From: CBDHFQ01 sp965262565
GTDB lineage: Bacteria > Bacteroidota > Bacteroidia > J057
Reading direction: 5' to 3'
Assembly: GCA_965262565.1 (NCBI GenBank)
Contig: CBDHFQ010000008.1
Span: 62,001-126,000, forward strand
DNA: 64,000 nucleotides
Shown here: positions 27,963 through 36,570 of the stretch, one piece after another
How positions within the stretch are numbered: position 1 is the stretch's first letter
Layout of the letters: each line of letters starts with the position of its first letter
Notes under the pieces: model-generated
What the model was told of the DNA's origin: nothing
What the model saw: only the letters and a program-made list of their open reading frames with translations
The model's database searches: none
Made by a program: the position numbers and the translations under genes

Positions 27963-28048
27963 GCCCGAGTGGTGGAATTGGTAGACACGCAAGACTTAAA
28001 ATCTTGTATCCTGCAACGGATGTATCGGTTCGAGTCCGATCTCGGGTA
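27963..28048 (+). tRNA. tRNA-Leu (anticodon UAA)
   Basis: The gene is 86 nt. Acceptor GCCCGAG pairs with CTCGGGT (terminal G-U), discriminator A, CCA not encoded. The anticodon stem CAAGA/TCTTG holds the loop CTTAAAA (TAA). A long variable arm (GTATCCTGCAACGGATGTA) and the GGTTCGAGTCC T-loop confirm leucine. A T8 run at 28064-28071 follows without an evident stem. The rest of the 27856-28211 gap shows only AT-rich sequence and one promoter box. Confidence 0.95.
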
Positions 28049-28148
28049 CTCAAGTTAATATCCTTTTTTTTAGGGAAGTTTTAGCGTAGAATATTAAGCT
28101 TTTCATATAATTTTTTTTTCTATAAATTAGAATTATTAGAAAAGTCTT

Positions 28149-28156
28149 ATATTTGG
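28149..28156 (+). promoter_or_regulatory. Putative -7 box (TATATTTG)
   Basis: TATATTTG matches TAnnTTTG exactly and lies 55 nt before ATG 28212. No convincing -33 TTTG was found. Confidence 0.35.
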
Positions 28157-28211
28157 GTACCATTGGATATAATGCTACGGAATAGGATCTAATTAGAAAT
28201 ACGCTCTATTC

Positions 28212-29102
28212 ATGAATTATCCGATAACAGCTGTAATTTGTTTAGGAGTTTCATTAGTTCTACACTATCGCGTCATTCCTTTCTTTCAATCTAAAGATTA
28301 CAAGAGAGGTCCTTTTCCTGTATTCAGAAAGATTACCTACCTGAGAATTATTGGCTTCTACAAGATGATTTTCATTATATCAGGTTTTGGATATTTATTT
28401 TTCTTTCTATTTTTTGAAATAATAGCTTCCCGAATAGATTTCTCTCTGTTTTATTCTTTTGACATCAATCTAATTACCCAGTATTTGGCATTTTTTGGCT
28501 CTACCTATACATATATTGGATTATTATTGATGTATCTTATTTTTACCTTTCTTATTTATGGATACAGCCATGTAGGATTAATGAGAAGGTTTCAATACTT
28601 AAGGACAAAATTTAATAGAAAAAGGTTGGCTTCTCCCCGAGAGTATTGTGATAGCAATATCATTAAGCTTGAAGATGATTTGGCTAAGGTAGAACAAGCC
28701 TTCGTTAAATTGGCAGAAGTTCCGGGAATACATCCTCAGTTAGTTCAAAGAGAAGATAAGTTGTTAGAAGGGATTGATTATTTAGTAGGGGAAATAAAAA
28801 TTAAAAAGTGGTTAAAGGAAGAGGAGGAGATTAGTGTGGTTATTCAGAGAGATATGTATAAAGAAATAGAGAAACAAATCCACTCTTTTCTATTTTATGG
28901 TAATCAAGCATGGAAAGCATTTTTTTCTGGCAAATATCTCAGACCTGCGGGGAGTAGAAAGAAAAATCGAAAGTATATTGTGGCAATATGTTTGCTTGTA
29001 TTTTCTATATGGATAATCCAGGCAGGACAGTGCGTACATTCTCTTGCGTCTAATTATATGGATGTAGTTTCAACGCAATTAGCCAGCCAAGGTCATCCCT
29101 GA
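28212..29102 (+). CDS. Multi-pass membrane protein, unknown
   Basis: The protein is 296 aa. Hydrophobic segments: residues 5-22, 47-72, about 88-120 (two short helices around ITQYLAFFGSTYTYIGLLLMYLIF split into spans) and a last one at 259-276. A cytosolic helical region of about 120 residues, rich in Glu/Lys, lies between the third and the last spans (a coiled coil is likely). No family is recognised. The PLD-like gene begins 86 nt after its stop on the same strand, so the two may be linked. Confidence 0.55.
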   Translation: MNYPITAVICLGVSLVLHYRVIPFFQSKDYKRGPFPVFRKITYLRIIGFYKMIFIISGFGYLFFFLFFEIIASRIDFSLFYSFDINLITQYLAFFGSTYTYIGLLLMYLIFTFLIYGYSHVGLMRRFQYLRTKFNRKRLASPREYCDSNIIKLEDDLAKVEQAFVKLAEVPGIHPQLVQREDKLLEGIDYLVGEIKIKKWLKEEEEISVVIQRDMYKEIEKQIHSFLFYGNQAWKAFFSGKYLRPAGSRKKNRKYIVAICLLVFSIWIIQAGQCVHSLASNYMDVVSTQLASQGHP

Positions 29103-29188
29103 TTTAAAACAACCATTTCTTTCAATTAAGTTAACAAATGAGCATTACGTTACAGTAAATGTTCTTTTACATAATTAATCATTTCCAC

Positions 29189-29656
29189 ATGGCTAAATTT
29201 CTGGCAACAAATGGGGTTTCTTACTTGCTCGAAGGAATACTTATTGACGCAAAAACTACCTTAACCATTGTTTCTCCTTCTATCAATATCACTGATGAAT
29301 TATGGGAGCGATTAGCGAAAAGCAACGAAAAGCAGGTTAAAATCCGCCTTGTATTTTCTGACCTGAGCATTAGTCAAAAGCAAAAGAAAGAAATGGCTGA
29401 ATGGGATCATATTGAACTGTATGAGATGCCAAATATAGGTTCTAAGTGTTACTTTAACGAAAATCTCTTGGTGGTAACATCTATGAATATATTCGAATAT
29501 GCTAACACTGAAAAAAGAGATATGGGAATTTTAGTGGATGCTGAAGAAGATAAAACGTTGTATAGACAAGCCCAATTGGAGGTTGCATCTATTATAAATG
29601 CAGCTAAGCCTTACCAATTAGGGGATGAGAATGATAAACTTGTTATGGCGAGTTAG
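29189..29656 (+). CDS. Phospholipase D-like protein with degenerate catalytic motif
   Basis: The protein is 155 aa from ATG 29189 (29159 would add ten odd residues). The fold is one PLD-like half: a helix-strand start (LLEGILIDAKTTLTIVSPSI), then a segment aligning with the HxKxxxxD region, here G84-S85-K86-C-Y-F-N-E91, followed by TSMNIFEYANTEKRDMGIL, which fits the NxxxxExxN end. The catalytic His is Gly84 and the Asp is Glu91, so phosphodiester cleavage is unlikely. PLD-like single-domain proteins normally dimerise. A binding or structural role is inferred. Confidence 0.65.
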   Translation: MAKFLATNGVSYLLEGILIDAKTTLTIVSPSINITDELWERLAKSNEKQVKIRLVFSDLSISQKQKKEMAEWDHIELYEMPNIGSKCYFNENLLVVTSMNIFEYANTEKRDMGILVDAEEDKTLYRQAQLEVASIINAAKPYQLGDENDKLVMAS

Positions 29657-29678
29657 TTTTAGCAAATAAAATTAAAAA

Positions 29679-31514
29679 TTATTTTGTTGGCATCTGTAAC
29701 ATAGGGAGCATAGGAGCTTTTTTTCTCTGATACTCCTGCATATGCCTCAGAATTTTATCCAGCATTTTAATGGTTTCATGGATGAATGGTCCTTTGTTAA
29801 GCATCACACATTCAGCACGTTGGGACATTGCAGCATCTGTAATTTCTGCACGGGAAGGCAGACCCATCTTTGCCAAACTTTCCAGGACTTGGGTAGCCCA
29901 TATATTTGGAACATGAGCAGCTTCGCAGATCCTTAAAATTTCTTCTTGTATTTCTGCTAAACGATCCCATCCACATTCTACCGCCAGATCTCCTCTTGCT
30001 ATCATCACTCCTAAAGGTGAATGTTGCATGGCTCCAAGTAAAATTGAAGGGAGGTGCTGTACCCCGTTTTTGGTTTCAATTTTCAGTACTATCCCAAGAT
30101 CTTCACGAGCATTTAATTCTTTTAAACTATCCATCAAATCATATACATCTTGTTCTGTATTGACAAATGACAAATTTACTACATCTGCGTATTGAACTAC
30201 AAAGGGTAAATCACTCTTATCCTTTTCTGTAAGCCCGCTGATATTTAAATGAGTATCTGGTAAATTAATTCCTTTGTCTGCTTTGAGCTTGCTTCCCATT
30301 AATCCCGCATAATCGATTCTCAAATGGATTTCATTATTCTCTACCTGTTGGATAGTTCCCGAAATTTTACCATCATCTAAAAGAATACGTTCTCCTATTC
30401 TTGCATCCTTATATAATTCAGGAATAGAACAAGAAATGTGAGCCGTTATATCATTATCAGGATCAGCTGCTTGTCCTTCTCTGGGATCTAAATGAATAAT
30501 TAAAGTGTCTCCAGCTGACAGTGGAATAGATTGCTCCAGCGCAGGTAAGGAGAGAACATAACTTTCCGAAATATGCTTTTTCCCTCTTTTATGAGATAAT
30601 AAGGTGCCTGAAGTAAAATAAGTGGTTTGATCTGATTCCGCCACAACTCCTTCTTTTAGTACTTCAATGATCGTATATCTTCTTTTTTTATCTCTCGCAT
30701 CCCTAAGTGTTATTTCATCACCAACTTCCAATTGATAGAGCCAGGATAATAATACCGGAATATGATTGTAGTCAGCTTTAGGGAAAGGTTGCTGGGAATG
30801 TTGAGGAGCAAACCATATTTTTGCAGTTTCTATGACTCTTCCCAGGGTATCTCGTTTCGGTTTCACTCTAATAACTTCAGGACCTGGTTCTATGCTTCCT
30901 GTTCTTAACTTAGGACCTCCCAGGTCCATACAAATTTTAACAGATCGACCCAACTCTATCTCCGCTTGCTTAATATTATTTATCATCCCCAACCAGACTT
31001 GCTCATCATCATGAGCACAGTTTATTCTTACACAATTAGCTCCCGCCTTGATGGATTTCTTCACCCATTCATAGTCCTCTGCGGCCGTACTTGGAAAGGT
31101 AACCATCACCCGTACGCGTCTTTGAGATGGCCTGGAACCCAGCAACAAGCTAGCATGCCGCTCTAATTTTTCAGATGCTTCGTTGATAGAGATGTAGGGT
31201 AACCCATTCTGAGGGCGAGTAGATCCTTCAATCTTATGCAATTGATCCTTAATAGCTAGTAAACTTGCCATGACATGGCCTTCGGCCTTTCCGAGTCGAG
31301 ATATGCCCATTTGTCCCAATTGCTGCTGTAAGTTTCGAATATCAAATTTTCTAATGGCGAGATAATGAACAAGATTTAGCGCACTTTCATAATATTCATG
31401 GTGTACCTTTTCTAATCTATTTGCATAGGTTTGCTGCATTTTAATAGCTTCATCCTGAAGCTTCGCTAACTCTTCAATCATAGATGATATGTTAGCTAGA
31501 TTATGGGATATCAT
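29679..31514 (-). CDS. Non-canonical pyruvate kinase
   Basis: The protein is 611 aa (typical enzyme about 470). An N-terminal helical extension of about 130 residues precedes a TIM barrel beginning RRVRVMVTFPSTAAEDYEWV. Key parts: RINCAHDD (the R-N-H phosphate site), CMDLGGPKLRTG, an expanded B domain (about 210-400) with many Lys and acidic loops, KIETKNG (catalytic Lys and Mg-binding Glu), ARGDLAVECGW (Mg Asp) and ATQVLESLAKMGLPSRAEI. The allosteric C-terminal domain is missing, since the protein ends soon after the barrel. It should convert phosphoenolpyruvate and ADP to pyruvate and ATP, probably without fructose-bisphosphate control. Confidence 0.82.
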   Translation of the reverse strand: MISHNLANISSMIEELAKLQDEAIKMQQTYANRLEKVHHEYYESALNLVHYLAIRKFDIRNLQQQLGQMGISRLGKAEGHVMASLLAIKDQLHKIEGSTRPQNGLPYISINEASEKLERHASLLLGSRPSQRRVRVMVTFPSTAAEDYEWVKKSIKAGANCVRINCAHDDEQVWLGMINNIKQAEIELGRSVKICMDLGGPKLRTGSIEPGPEVIRVKPKRDTLGRVIETAKIWFAPQHSQQPFPKADYNHIPVLLSWLYQLEVGDEITLRDARDKKRRYTIIEVLKEGVVAESDQTTYFTSGTLLSHKRGKKHISESYVLSLPALEQSIPLSAGDTLIIHLDPREGQAADPDNDITAHISCSIPELYKDARIGERILLDDGKISGTIQQVENNEIHLRIDYAGLMGSKLKADKGINLPDTHLNISGLTEKDKSDLPFVVQYADVVNLSFVNTEQDVYDLMDSLKELNAREDLGIVLKIETKNGVQHLPSILLGAMQHSPLGVMIARGDLAVECGWDRLAEIQEEILRICEAAHVPNIWATQVLESLAKMGLPSRAEITDAAMSQRAECVMLNKGPFIHETIKMLDKILRHMQEYQRKKAPMLPMLQMPTK

Positions 31515-31558
31515 AGGGAGAAGATTTGTTGAGAGATGACTTAAGTTAATCTATATTG

Positions 31559-32320
31559 TTAGTTTTTCTGCAATTGTTCAATGTTTTCCTGTATGATTAA
31601 TGAGAAATCGTCCAAATTGAGGCACAATAAATTACCTTGACCGGGCCTTTCACCATGATATACACAACCATTATCCAGAGGAATTACTTGATTTCTTTGA
31701 GAAATAGCAGATAGAATAACATCTATAGATTTGGGATTGTGGCCATGAACAATGAATTTATTCCCCAAATAGTTAGCATCTATATTAAAATCCCGAATAT
31801 TCAACATTGCATCCAAATCTTTAAAAGGATCTTTCTTCTTAAAATTTAATCCTGCATGGACAATGATAACATCGCCCAGATCGAAATAATAAGGAAGCAT
31901 ATGAAGAAAATGTAAAAAGCGCTTTTTAATCTTCCCGGATTTATTGATGAGATTTTGGGAATGTTGGAGTTGTACAAATTGGTTTAGTCTTTTTTTATGT
32001 CCCTCTAGTTCTAATAAATTCTCTTCATGATTGCCTCGGATAGCAAAAATTTTGAATCCATCTTTCTTTAGAGATATAATATAGTCAATGACGGCAGCAC
32101 TATCAGGACCCTTATTTATATAGTCGCCCAAGAGAAATAAGTGATCTCTCTTATTTAATTCTATCTTATTAATGAGTCCTTTAAAACTCCTAATACATCC
32201 GTGGATATCTGAAATAACCCATCTTCTGCCTCCAGGTGATGTTGGTGGAATCCGATAGGTTAATCTAAATAAGGCAGTTTCTGCAAAACCAGGAGAAAAT
32301 GGATCTAGTTCTATATTCAT
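31559..32320 (-). CDS. Calcineurin-like metallophosphoesterase
   Basis: The protein is 253 aa with the serine/threonine-phosphatase (PPP-like) motif set: ISDIHGCI (Asp, His), FLLGDYINKGPDS (GDxxxxG), IRGNHEENLLELEG (GNHE), VIIVHAGLNF and IVHGHNP. Conserved Arg in GNHE context and length fit single-domain bacterial protein or nucleotide phosphatases (PrpE/ApaH-like). Two metal ions are expected. The substrate is not predictable. It precedes the pyruvate kinase-like gene by 44 nt on the same strand, so the two are probably an operon. Confidence 0.85.
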   Translation of the reverse strand: MNIELDPFSPGFAETALFRLTYRIPPTSPGGRRWVISDIHGCIRSFKGLINKIELNKRDHLFLLGDYINKGPDSAAVIDYIISLKKDGFKIFAIRGNHEENLLELEGHKKRLNQFVQLQHSQNLINKSGKIKKRFLHFLHMLPYYFDLGDVIIVHAGLNFKKKDPFKDLDAMLNIRDFNIDANYLGNKFIVHGHNPKSIDVILSAISQRNQVIPLDNGCVYHGERPGQGNLLCLNLDDFSLIIQENIEQLQKN

Positions 32321-32340
32321 TTAAAAAGCCTCATAAAATT

Positions 32341-32348
32341 CAAATTTA
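32341..32348 (-). promoter_or_regulatory. Putative -7 box (TAAATTTG on the minus strand)
   Basis: The plus-strand sequence CAAATTTA reads TAAATTTG, an exact TAnnTTTG, 20 nt before the phosphoesterase ATG. No -33 seen. Confidence 0.3.
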
Positions 32349-32418
32349 ATAAGATTTTATCAGCTAATAAATGTTTGTTTTGAGGAACTAGCGTATATTC
32401 TTCGAATGTAGTCACCAA

Positions 32419-32426
32419 TAGCTTTG
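32419..32426 (+). promoter_or_regulatory. Putative -7 box (TAGCTTTG)
   Basis: TAGCTTTG is an exact TAnnTTTG box 32 nt before ATG 32459, so transcription from it would start downstream of the alternative ATG at 32432. It supports the 32459 start. Confidence 0.35.
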
Positions 32427-32458
32427 TACTTATGTATAAATTATCATGGCAAGGTATT

Positions 32459-33610
32459 ATGAATAAAGAAGGTCTAATATTGAGTTATTTATTGGGTAGT
32501 ATTTGTTTTGTATTTGCTCAATTTTCACCTGAAGCGCCTCCTCTAAATGAAAGAGATGCCGAAAAGAACATTTTGTTTGAGGATTATACGCCGATTTCTA
32601 CCTTAAAAGTTCCTGAACATCCAACTGCCAAAGCAAAATATCCATTCATAGATGTACATAATCACCAATGGCGAATGCCAACTCAGGATTTAACTCAATT
32701 GATAGCGGATATGGATAAATTAAATATGGCTGTTATGGTTAATCTCAGTGGTAGAGGAAGTGGAAGTATTCAGCATTTAAAAGGGGCATTATCAAATGTA
32801 GAAAGTAACTACCCTAATCGTTTCATTATTTTTACTAATATCAATTTTGCAGGTATTGATGATCCTGAATGGACCAAAAATACGGTAAAATATTTAGAAG
32901 AAGACGTAAAGCTGGGCGCTAATGGATTAAAGATTTATAAAAATTTAGGACTAAGAGTAAAGGATGCGAAAGGTAACAGAGTTGCCATTAATGACATACG
33001 ATTGGATCCTATTTGGGAAAAATGTGGTGAGCTAGGAATACCGGTATTAATCCACTCTGGGGAACCTGCCTCTTTCTGGGATCCTAAGGACAGATATAAT
33101 GAACGTTGGCTGGAATTGAAACAACGGCCTAACAGATACAGAGATCCAAATGAAAATCCTTCCTGGGAAGAAATTATTGGTGAACAGCACCATATCTTCA
33201 AAAAACATCCCAATACTATTTTTATCAATGCGCATCTTGGTTGGATGGGGAATGATTTAGCTCGATTGGGAAAGCTATTAGATGAATGCCCCAATGTTTA
33301 TACAGAAATTGGCGCTGTATTGGCAGAATTGGGAAGACAGCCTCGTTATGCAAGAGAGTGGTTTATTAAATATCAGGATAGAGTATTATTTGGAAAGGAT
33401 TCCTGGAATCCAGAAGAATATTCAATTTATTTCAGAGTATTAGAAACCAAAGATGAATATTTTGATTATTACAGGAAACGTCATGCATTTTGGAAAATGT
33501 ATGGTCTTGATTTGCCAGATGAGGTACTTCAAAAATTGTATTTTAAAAATGCGTTAACAATTATTCCTGGCATAGATAACTCATTATTTAAGAATATTCC
33601 GAAACCATAA
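32459..33610 (+). CDS. Secreted amidohydrolase family protein
   Basis: The protein is 383 aa from ATG 32459, which directly gives a signal peptide (MNKEGLILSYLLGSICFVFAQ). The barrel opens IDVHNHQWRMP (His67 and His69), the DxHxH-like metal pair of the amidohydrolase_2 branch. Later His and Asp ligands appear in IHSGEPASFW, NAHLGWMG and LFGKDSW. Bacteroidota have many such proteins of unknown substrate near other secreted hydrolases. It is convergent with the serine hydrolase-like gene, with only 3 nt between stops. Confidence 0.82.
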   Translation: MNKEGLILSYLLGSICFVFAQFSPEAPPLNERDAEKNILFEDYTPISTLKVPEHPTAKAKYPFIDVHNHQWRMPTQDLTQLIADMDKLNMAVMVNLSGRGSGSIQHLKGALSNVESNYPNRFIIFTNINFAGIDDPEWTKNTVKYLEEDVKLGANGLKIYKNLGLRVKDAKGNRVAINDIRLDPIWEKCGELGIPVLIHSGEPASFWDPKDRYNERWLELKQRPNRYRDPNENPSWEEIIGEQHHIFKKHPNTIFINAHLGWMGNDLARLGKLLDECPNVYTEIGAVLAELGRQPRYAREWFIKYQDRVLFGKDSWNPEEYSIYFRVLETKDEYFDYYRKRHAFWKMYGLDLPDEVLQKLYFKNALTIIPGIDNSLFKNIPKP

Positions 33611-33613
33611 ATG

Positions 33614-34951
33614 CTATCTTATTTTCGGGCATTCATAATATCCGTCCCACACCAGGCTCTTGACTTTTCGAGTAATTTGTTGCCGTTTAAAAACAATGTC
33701 TACATACTGCTGCTTATGGAAAAATGTATCCTTTGCAATAGATTCTAAGGGCATCCAAAGACCTCTTGCATCTTTCATTAGCAAATCCATATTTTGTTGT
33801 TTAACAATAAAAAAGTCTTCATTGTCTATAAGGTATTTACCTTCATATTCCATTAATTCTTCAGGTAGTAAAGGAGAAATAATTCTGCTTGTGGGAAAAT
33901 CATAGGGCACATTAAATAACATCGCAGATAAATCATGAGCTATTTTTTCCACTACCTTAGATTGAATATTACTAAGAACAATGATGGAAATTTGTTCTGT
34001 AGGGTAGAATGAATGGTGGGCAGCATAACCTGGAGCCAATCCCGATTGATAATACCATTTACGGTTAAAACGAATAGAATTTGTCCATCCATGGGGGTAA
34101 ACAGATGGGTTAAAAAGCTGGAAATGAATCATTGCCTTATGCCAGATAAATAAATCTGAAATGCTAGAATATAGGGATGTACTTCCAGGTAAGAGAAATC
34201 TATTATAATAGGAAAGAGGAGATAAATTCAACGGACCAGTGGCAGGATTGTAACCTAGTATATGATTCCCAGCAGGTGGCTTATTAATAAGATCTCCACT
34301 TTGTTGCATGTTCAAAGGGCCAAATAAGGTTTTTTGGATATAGGCAGAATAGGTAGACCCGGTTAATTGTTGAATAATTGCTGCCAATACTACATAATTA
34401 GAATGGCTGTAAACTTTATCAGTTCCAGGAATAAATTCCAAAGGTTCATTTTGTATCCAATGAATAACTTCGGAGATGGTCTTGGGAGGTTGATTTATAA
34501 ATTCACGATTAGTACTATACCAATAATCAGGAATTCCACTTTTGTGATTCAATAAATCTTTGATTTTTATTCGATGACCTAAAGGATGTAGATGTGGAAT
34601 GATTTTGCTGAGTGGTAAATCTACATTTAACATTCCTTCTTTTTCAAGGACAAAAATGGCGGAAGCTATAAAGTGATGGCTGAGATGATGAATGGGGAAG
34701 ATAGTATATGGGTCGTGTTTTTTTCCCTTCTCAATATTCGAATATCCGAAAGAGCCTAAATAAAGTACAGCATTATTTCTTGCGATTAATACCGAACCAC
34801 TAAAGTCTTTCATTTCAACATATGTTAATAAATAACTGTCAATTTGTTCTTCCAAATTAAAATCGGAAGAACGTATAAGCTGCGCCTGAGAAGTAGTCAA
34901 AACTAACCCAGTACTTAACAGCCATATGACAGCTTTTACATCATTCAACAT
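33614..34951 (-). CDS. Beta-lactamase-fold (serine hydrolase) family protein, catalytic Ser and Lys replaced
   Basis: The protein is 445 aa from ATG 34951; ATG 34966 and GTG 34984 are alternatives, but the -7 box at 34969-34976 lies just upstream. A signal peptide ends TTSQAQ. The fold is the penicillin-binding/beta-lactamase class C type: the usual FxIxSxxK-x-FTAA segment reads FPIHHLSHHFIASA, so the nucleophile Ser is His and the general-base Lys is His (codons 34685-34687 and 34676-34678). The Tyr-x-Asn motif survives as YSHSNYVVLAAIIQQLTG, and the third KTG/HxG-like motif is QSG. Catalysis is not expected; a binding role is inferred. Confidence 0.75.
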   Translation of the reverse strand: MLNDVKAVIWLLSTGLVLTTSQAQLIRSSDFNLEEQIDSYLLTYVEMKDFSGSVLIARNNAVLYLGSFGYSNIEKGKKHDPYTIFPIHHLSHHFIASAIFVLEKEGMLNVDLPLSKIIPHLHPLGHRIKIKDLLNHKSGIPDYWYSTNREFINQPPKTISEVIHWIQNEPLEFIPGTDKVYSHSNYVVLAAIIQQLTGSTYSAYIQKTLFGPLNMQQSGDLINKPPAGNHILGYNPATGPLNLSPLSYYNRFLLPGSTSLYSSISDLFIWHKAMIHFQLFNPSVYPHGWTNSIRFNRKWYYQSGLAPGYAAHHSFYPTEQISIIVLSNIQSKVVEKIAHDLSAMLFNVPYDFPTSRIISPLLPEELMEYEGKYLIDNEDFFIVKQQNMDLLMKDARGLWMPLESIAKDTFFHKQQYVDIVFKRQQITRKVKSLVWDGYYECPKIR

Positions 34952-34968
34952 ATCTGAAAAAGACATTT

Positions 34969-34976
34969 CAAAGATA
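34969..34976 (-). promoter_or_regulatory. Putative -7 box (TATCTTTG on the minus strand)
   Basis: CAAAGATA on the plus strand is an exact TAnnTTTG box on the minus strand; transcription would begin about 34962, favouring ATG 34951. No -33 seen. Confidence 0.3.
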
Positions 34977-35073
34977 AATCCCACGTCTTACTCTTCATTC
35001 ATAACGAAAAAACTCCCTCTCAAGTTTATTGAAAAGGAGAATCTAGGAGATAATCTTACCTTAAATTTTATCA

Positions 35074-36219
35074 CTATACAGCTGCAGGAGAATTTCTGTA
35101 TCTGGGAACTGTTCCTTCTGGCTTACTTAAAATCTTCAACATGCTGATATGTTTTCTTAATGCCTGAAGAAAAGTCCTATTTTCCTGATAAACGATACCA
35201 TGTTTATTGGCCACCCTGATCAGAATAGCTGTTAACTGAGGATAGTGAACATGACAAATACCTGGCATAATATGATGGATGACGTGAATATTAATTCCAC
35301 CTAACATCCAGGTAAGAACTCTATTTTTTCTGGAAAAATCGGCTGTAGTCTCAAGTACGTGAATGGCGTAATTGTTCTCTATATTTCCTTCGTGATCTGG
35401 CTCAGGATAATGTGTCCCTTCATAAACATGAGTTACTTGAAAGATTAAAGCGAAGGTTAAGCCCGAAAGAAGATGAAGAAAGAAATAACCCAATAAAATT
35501 ACCCACCATGAAGCACTCAAAAATATAAGAGGTAAAAATAAGTGAAGTGTAAAATGAACAAATTTAGAAATGAATAATACCATCCACTCAAATCTACTAT
35601 GTTGAATGTTCTTCCTATTTCCTATGTGTAGTTCGCCGAAAAACCATTTAAAATCTTTAACAATGGCCCAGTGCAAAGCAGCTAGTGAATAGAGAATAGG
35701 AGTATAGAAATGTTGCCACCTATGGATAGGTTTATATGGTTCATCAGGAGTGAATCTAAATAAACCATGAGTCTCTAGGGTAACATCAGTTCCATGAATA
35801 TTTACGTACTGATGATGGGCGTTATGCATCATTCGAAATAAATAGGAATTAGCCCCTATAAAATTCATCGAATATGACATTATTTTGTTAATTTTCATAC
35901 TCGAAGAATATGCATTATGGCAGGCATCATGCCCAATGTTAAATGCAATAAAAATATTTACATAACCTAACAGAGTAAAAGTAAGCCACAACAGGACAGG
36001 ATAAGGACTTAGAACGTCTGACATGATAATTGCATAAACTAATATCCATGCAAAAATGGCGAAGGCTGATTTAACATACATTTCCTTATTTCCATATTTA
36101 GAAATGTTATTGTTTTGGAAGTATTTAGCAACTTCTACCCTTAGTTCTTTGGCGAATAAGTCTTTATCTGGAGTGCTTTTAAATTTTACAACTTTGTCAC
36201 GCGTCGTTTTTTCAAACAT
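35074..36219 (-). CDS. Membrane fatty acid desaturase
   Basis: The protein is 381 aa, with four or more membrane helices and three His boxes: HDACH (97-101), HNAHH (132-136) and HVIHH near 310. The context IMPGICHVHYPQL after the third box matches acyl-lipid/linoleoyl-CoA-type desaturases. In the front-end branch the third box starts with Gln (QxxHH); here it is His, while the downstream context stays close. It introduces a cis double bond in a fatty acyl chain using O2 and a di-iron site. It is adjacent to the beta-lactamase-fold gene, not to an electron-transfer partner. Confidence 0.87.
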   Translation of the reverse strand: MFEKTTRDKVVKFKSTPDKDLFAKELRVEVAKYFQNNNISKYGNKEMYVKSAFAIFAWILVYAIIMSDVLSPYPVLLWLTFTLLGYVNIFIAFNIGHDACHNAYSSSMKINKIMSYSMNFIGANSYLFRMMHNAHHQYVNIHGTDVTLETHGLFRFTPDEPYKPIHRWQHFYTPILYSLAALHWAIVKDFKWFFGELHIGNRKNIQHSRFEWMVLFISKFVHFTLHLFLPLIFLSASWWVILLGYFFLHLLSGLTFALIFQVTHVYEGTHYPEPDHEGNIENNYAIHVLETTADFSRKNRVLTWMLGGINIHVIHHIMPGICHVHYPQLTAILIRVANKHGIVYQENRTFLQALRKHISMLKILSKPEGTVPRYRNSPAAV

Positions 36220-36570
36220 AGTCGAAAATTTTTTTCAGTTCACAATGAAAAGATCTTTGATAGATTTTTTATTGTTATGATAAAATGATTAAGAACTTTT
36301 AAATAGTTGTTAATTAAAGAATTTGCTATCCCCCTTTATGCGACAAAAATAGAAGAAAAGTCTAGTAAAAAACTAACATTTCATTAGCTAAAATTATTAA
36401 TTTTTGCGGTTTTTACTCCAAATAATACAATTATTGGAAAAAATAGCACTTATTTTTAGCACTGCATGTATAAATTTTTATCAATAGGGTTTCGACATAG
36501 TATTTGAAACTTTTTTCAATGAGTGCGTAGAACCAATGTTTTAGCCATTGTATCTTATAACTGTTGAAGA
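36220..36570. other. Gene-free 351-nt AT-rich intergenic region
   Basis: This region divides the divergent desaturase and PBP1A genes. It is very AT-rich, with poly-A/T runs. The only pattern I can support is a TATTTTTG box on the minus strand (36344-36351). No RNA gene, ORF or clear palindrome was seen. Confidence 0.6.
36344..36351 (-). promoter_or_regulatory. Putative promoter of the desaturase gene
   Basis: On the minus strand TATTTTTG matches TAnnTTTG exactly, 125 nt before the ATG. A TTAG about 21 nt upstream could be a degenerate -33. The leader would be about 110 nt. Confidence 0.35.
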
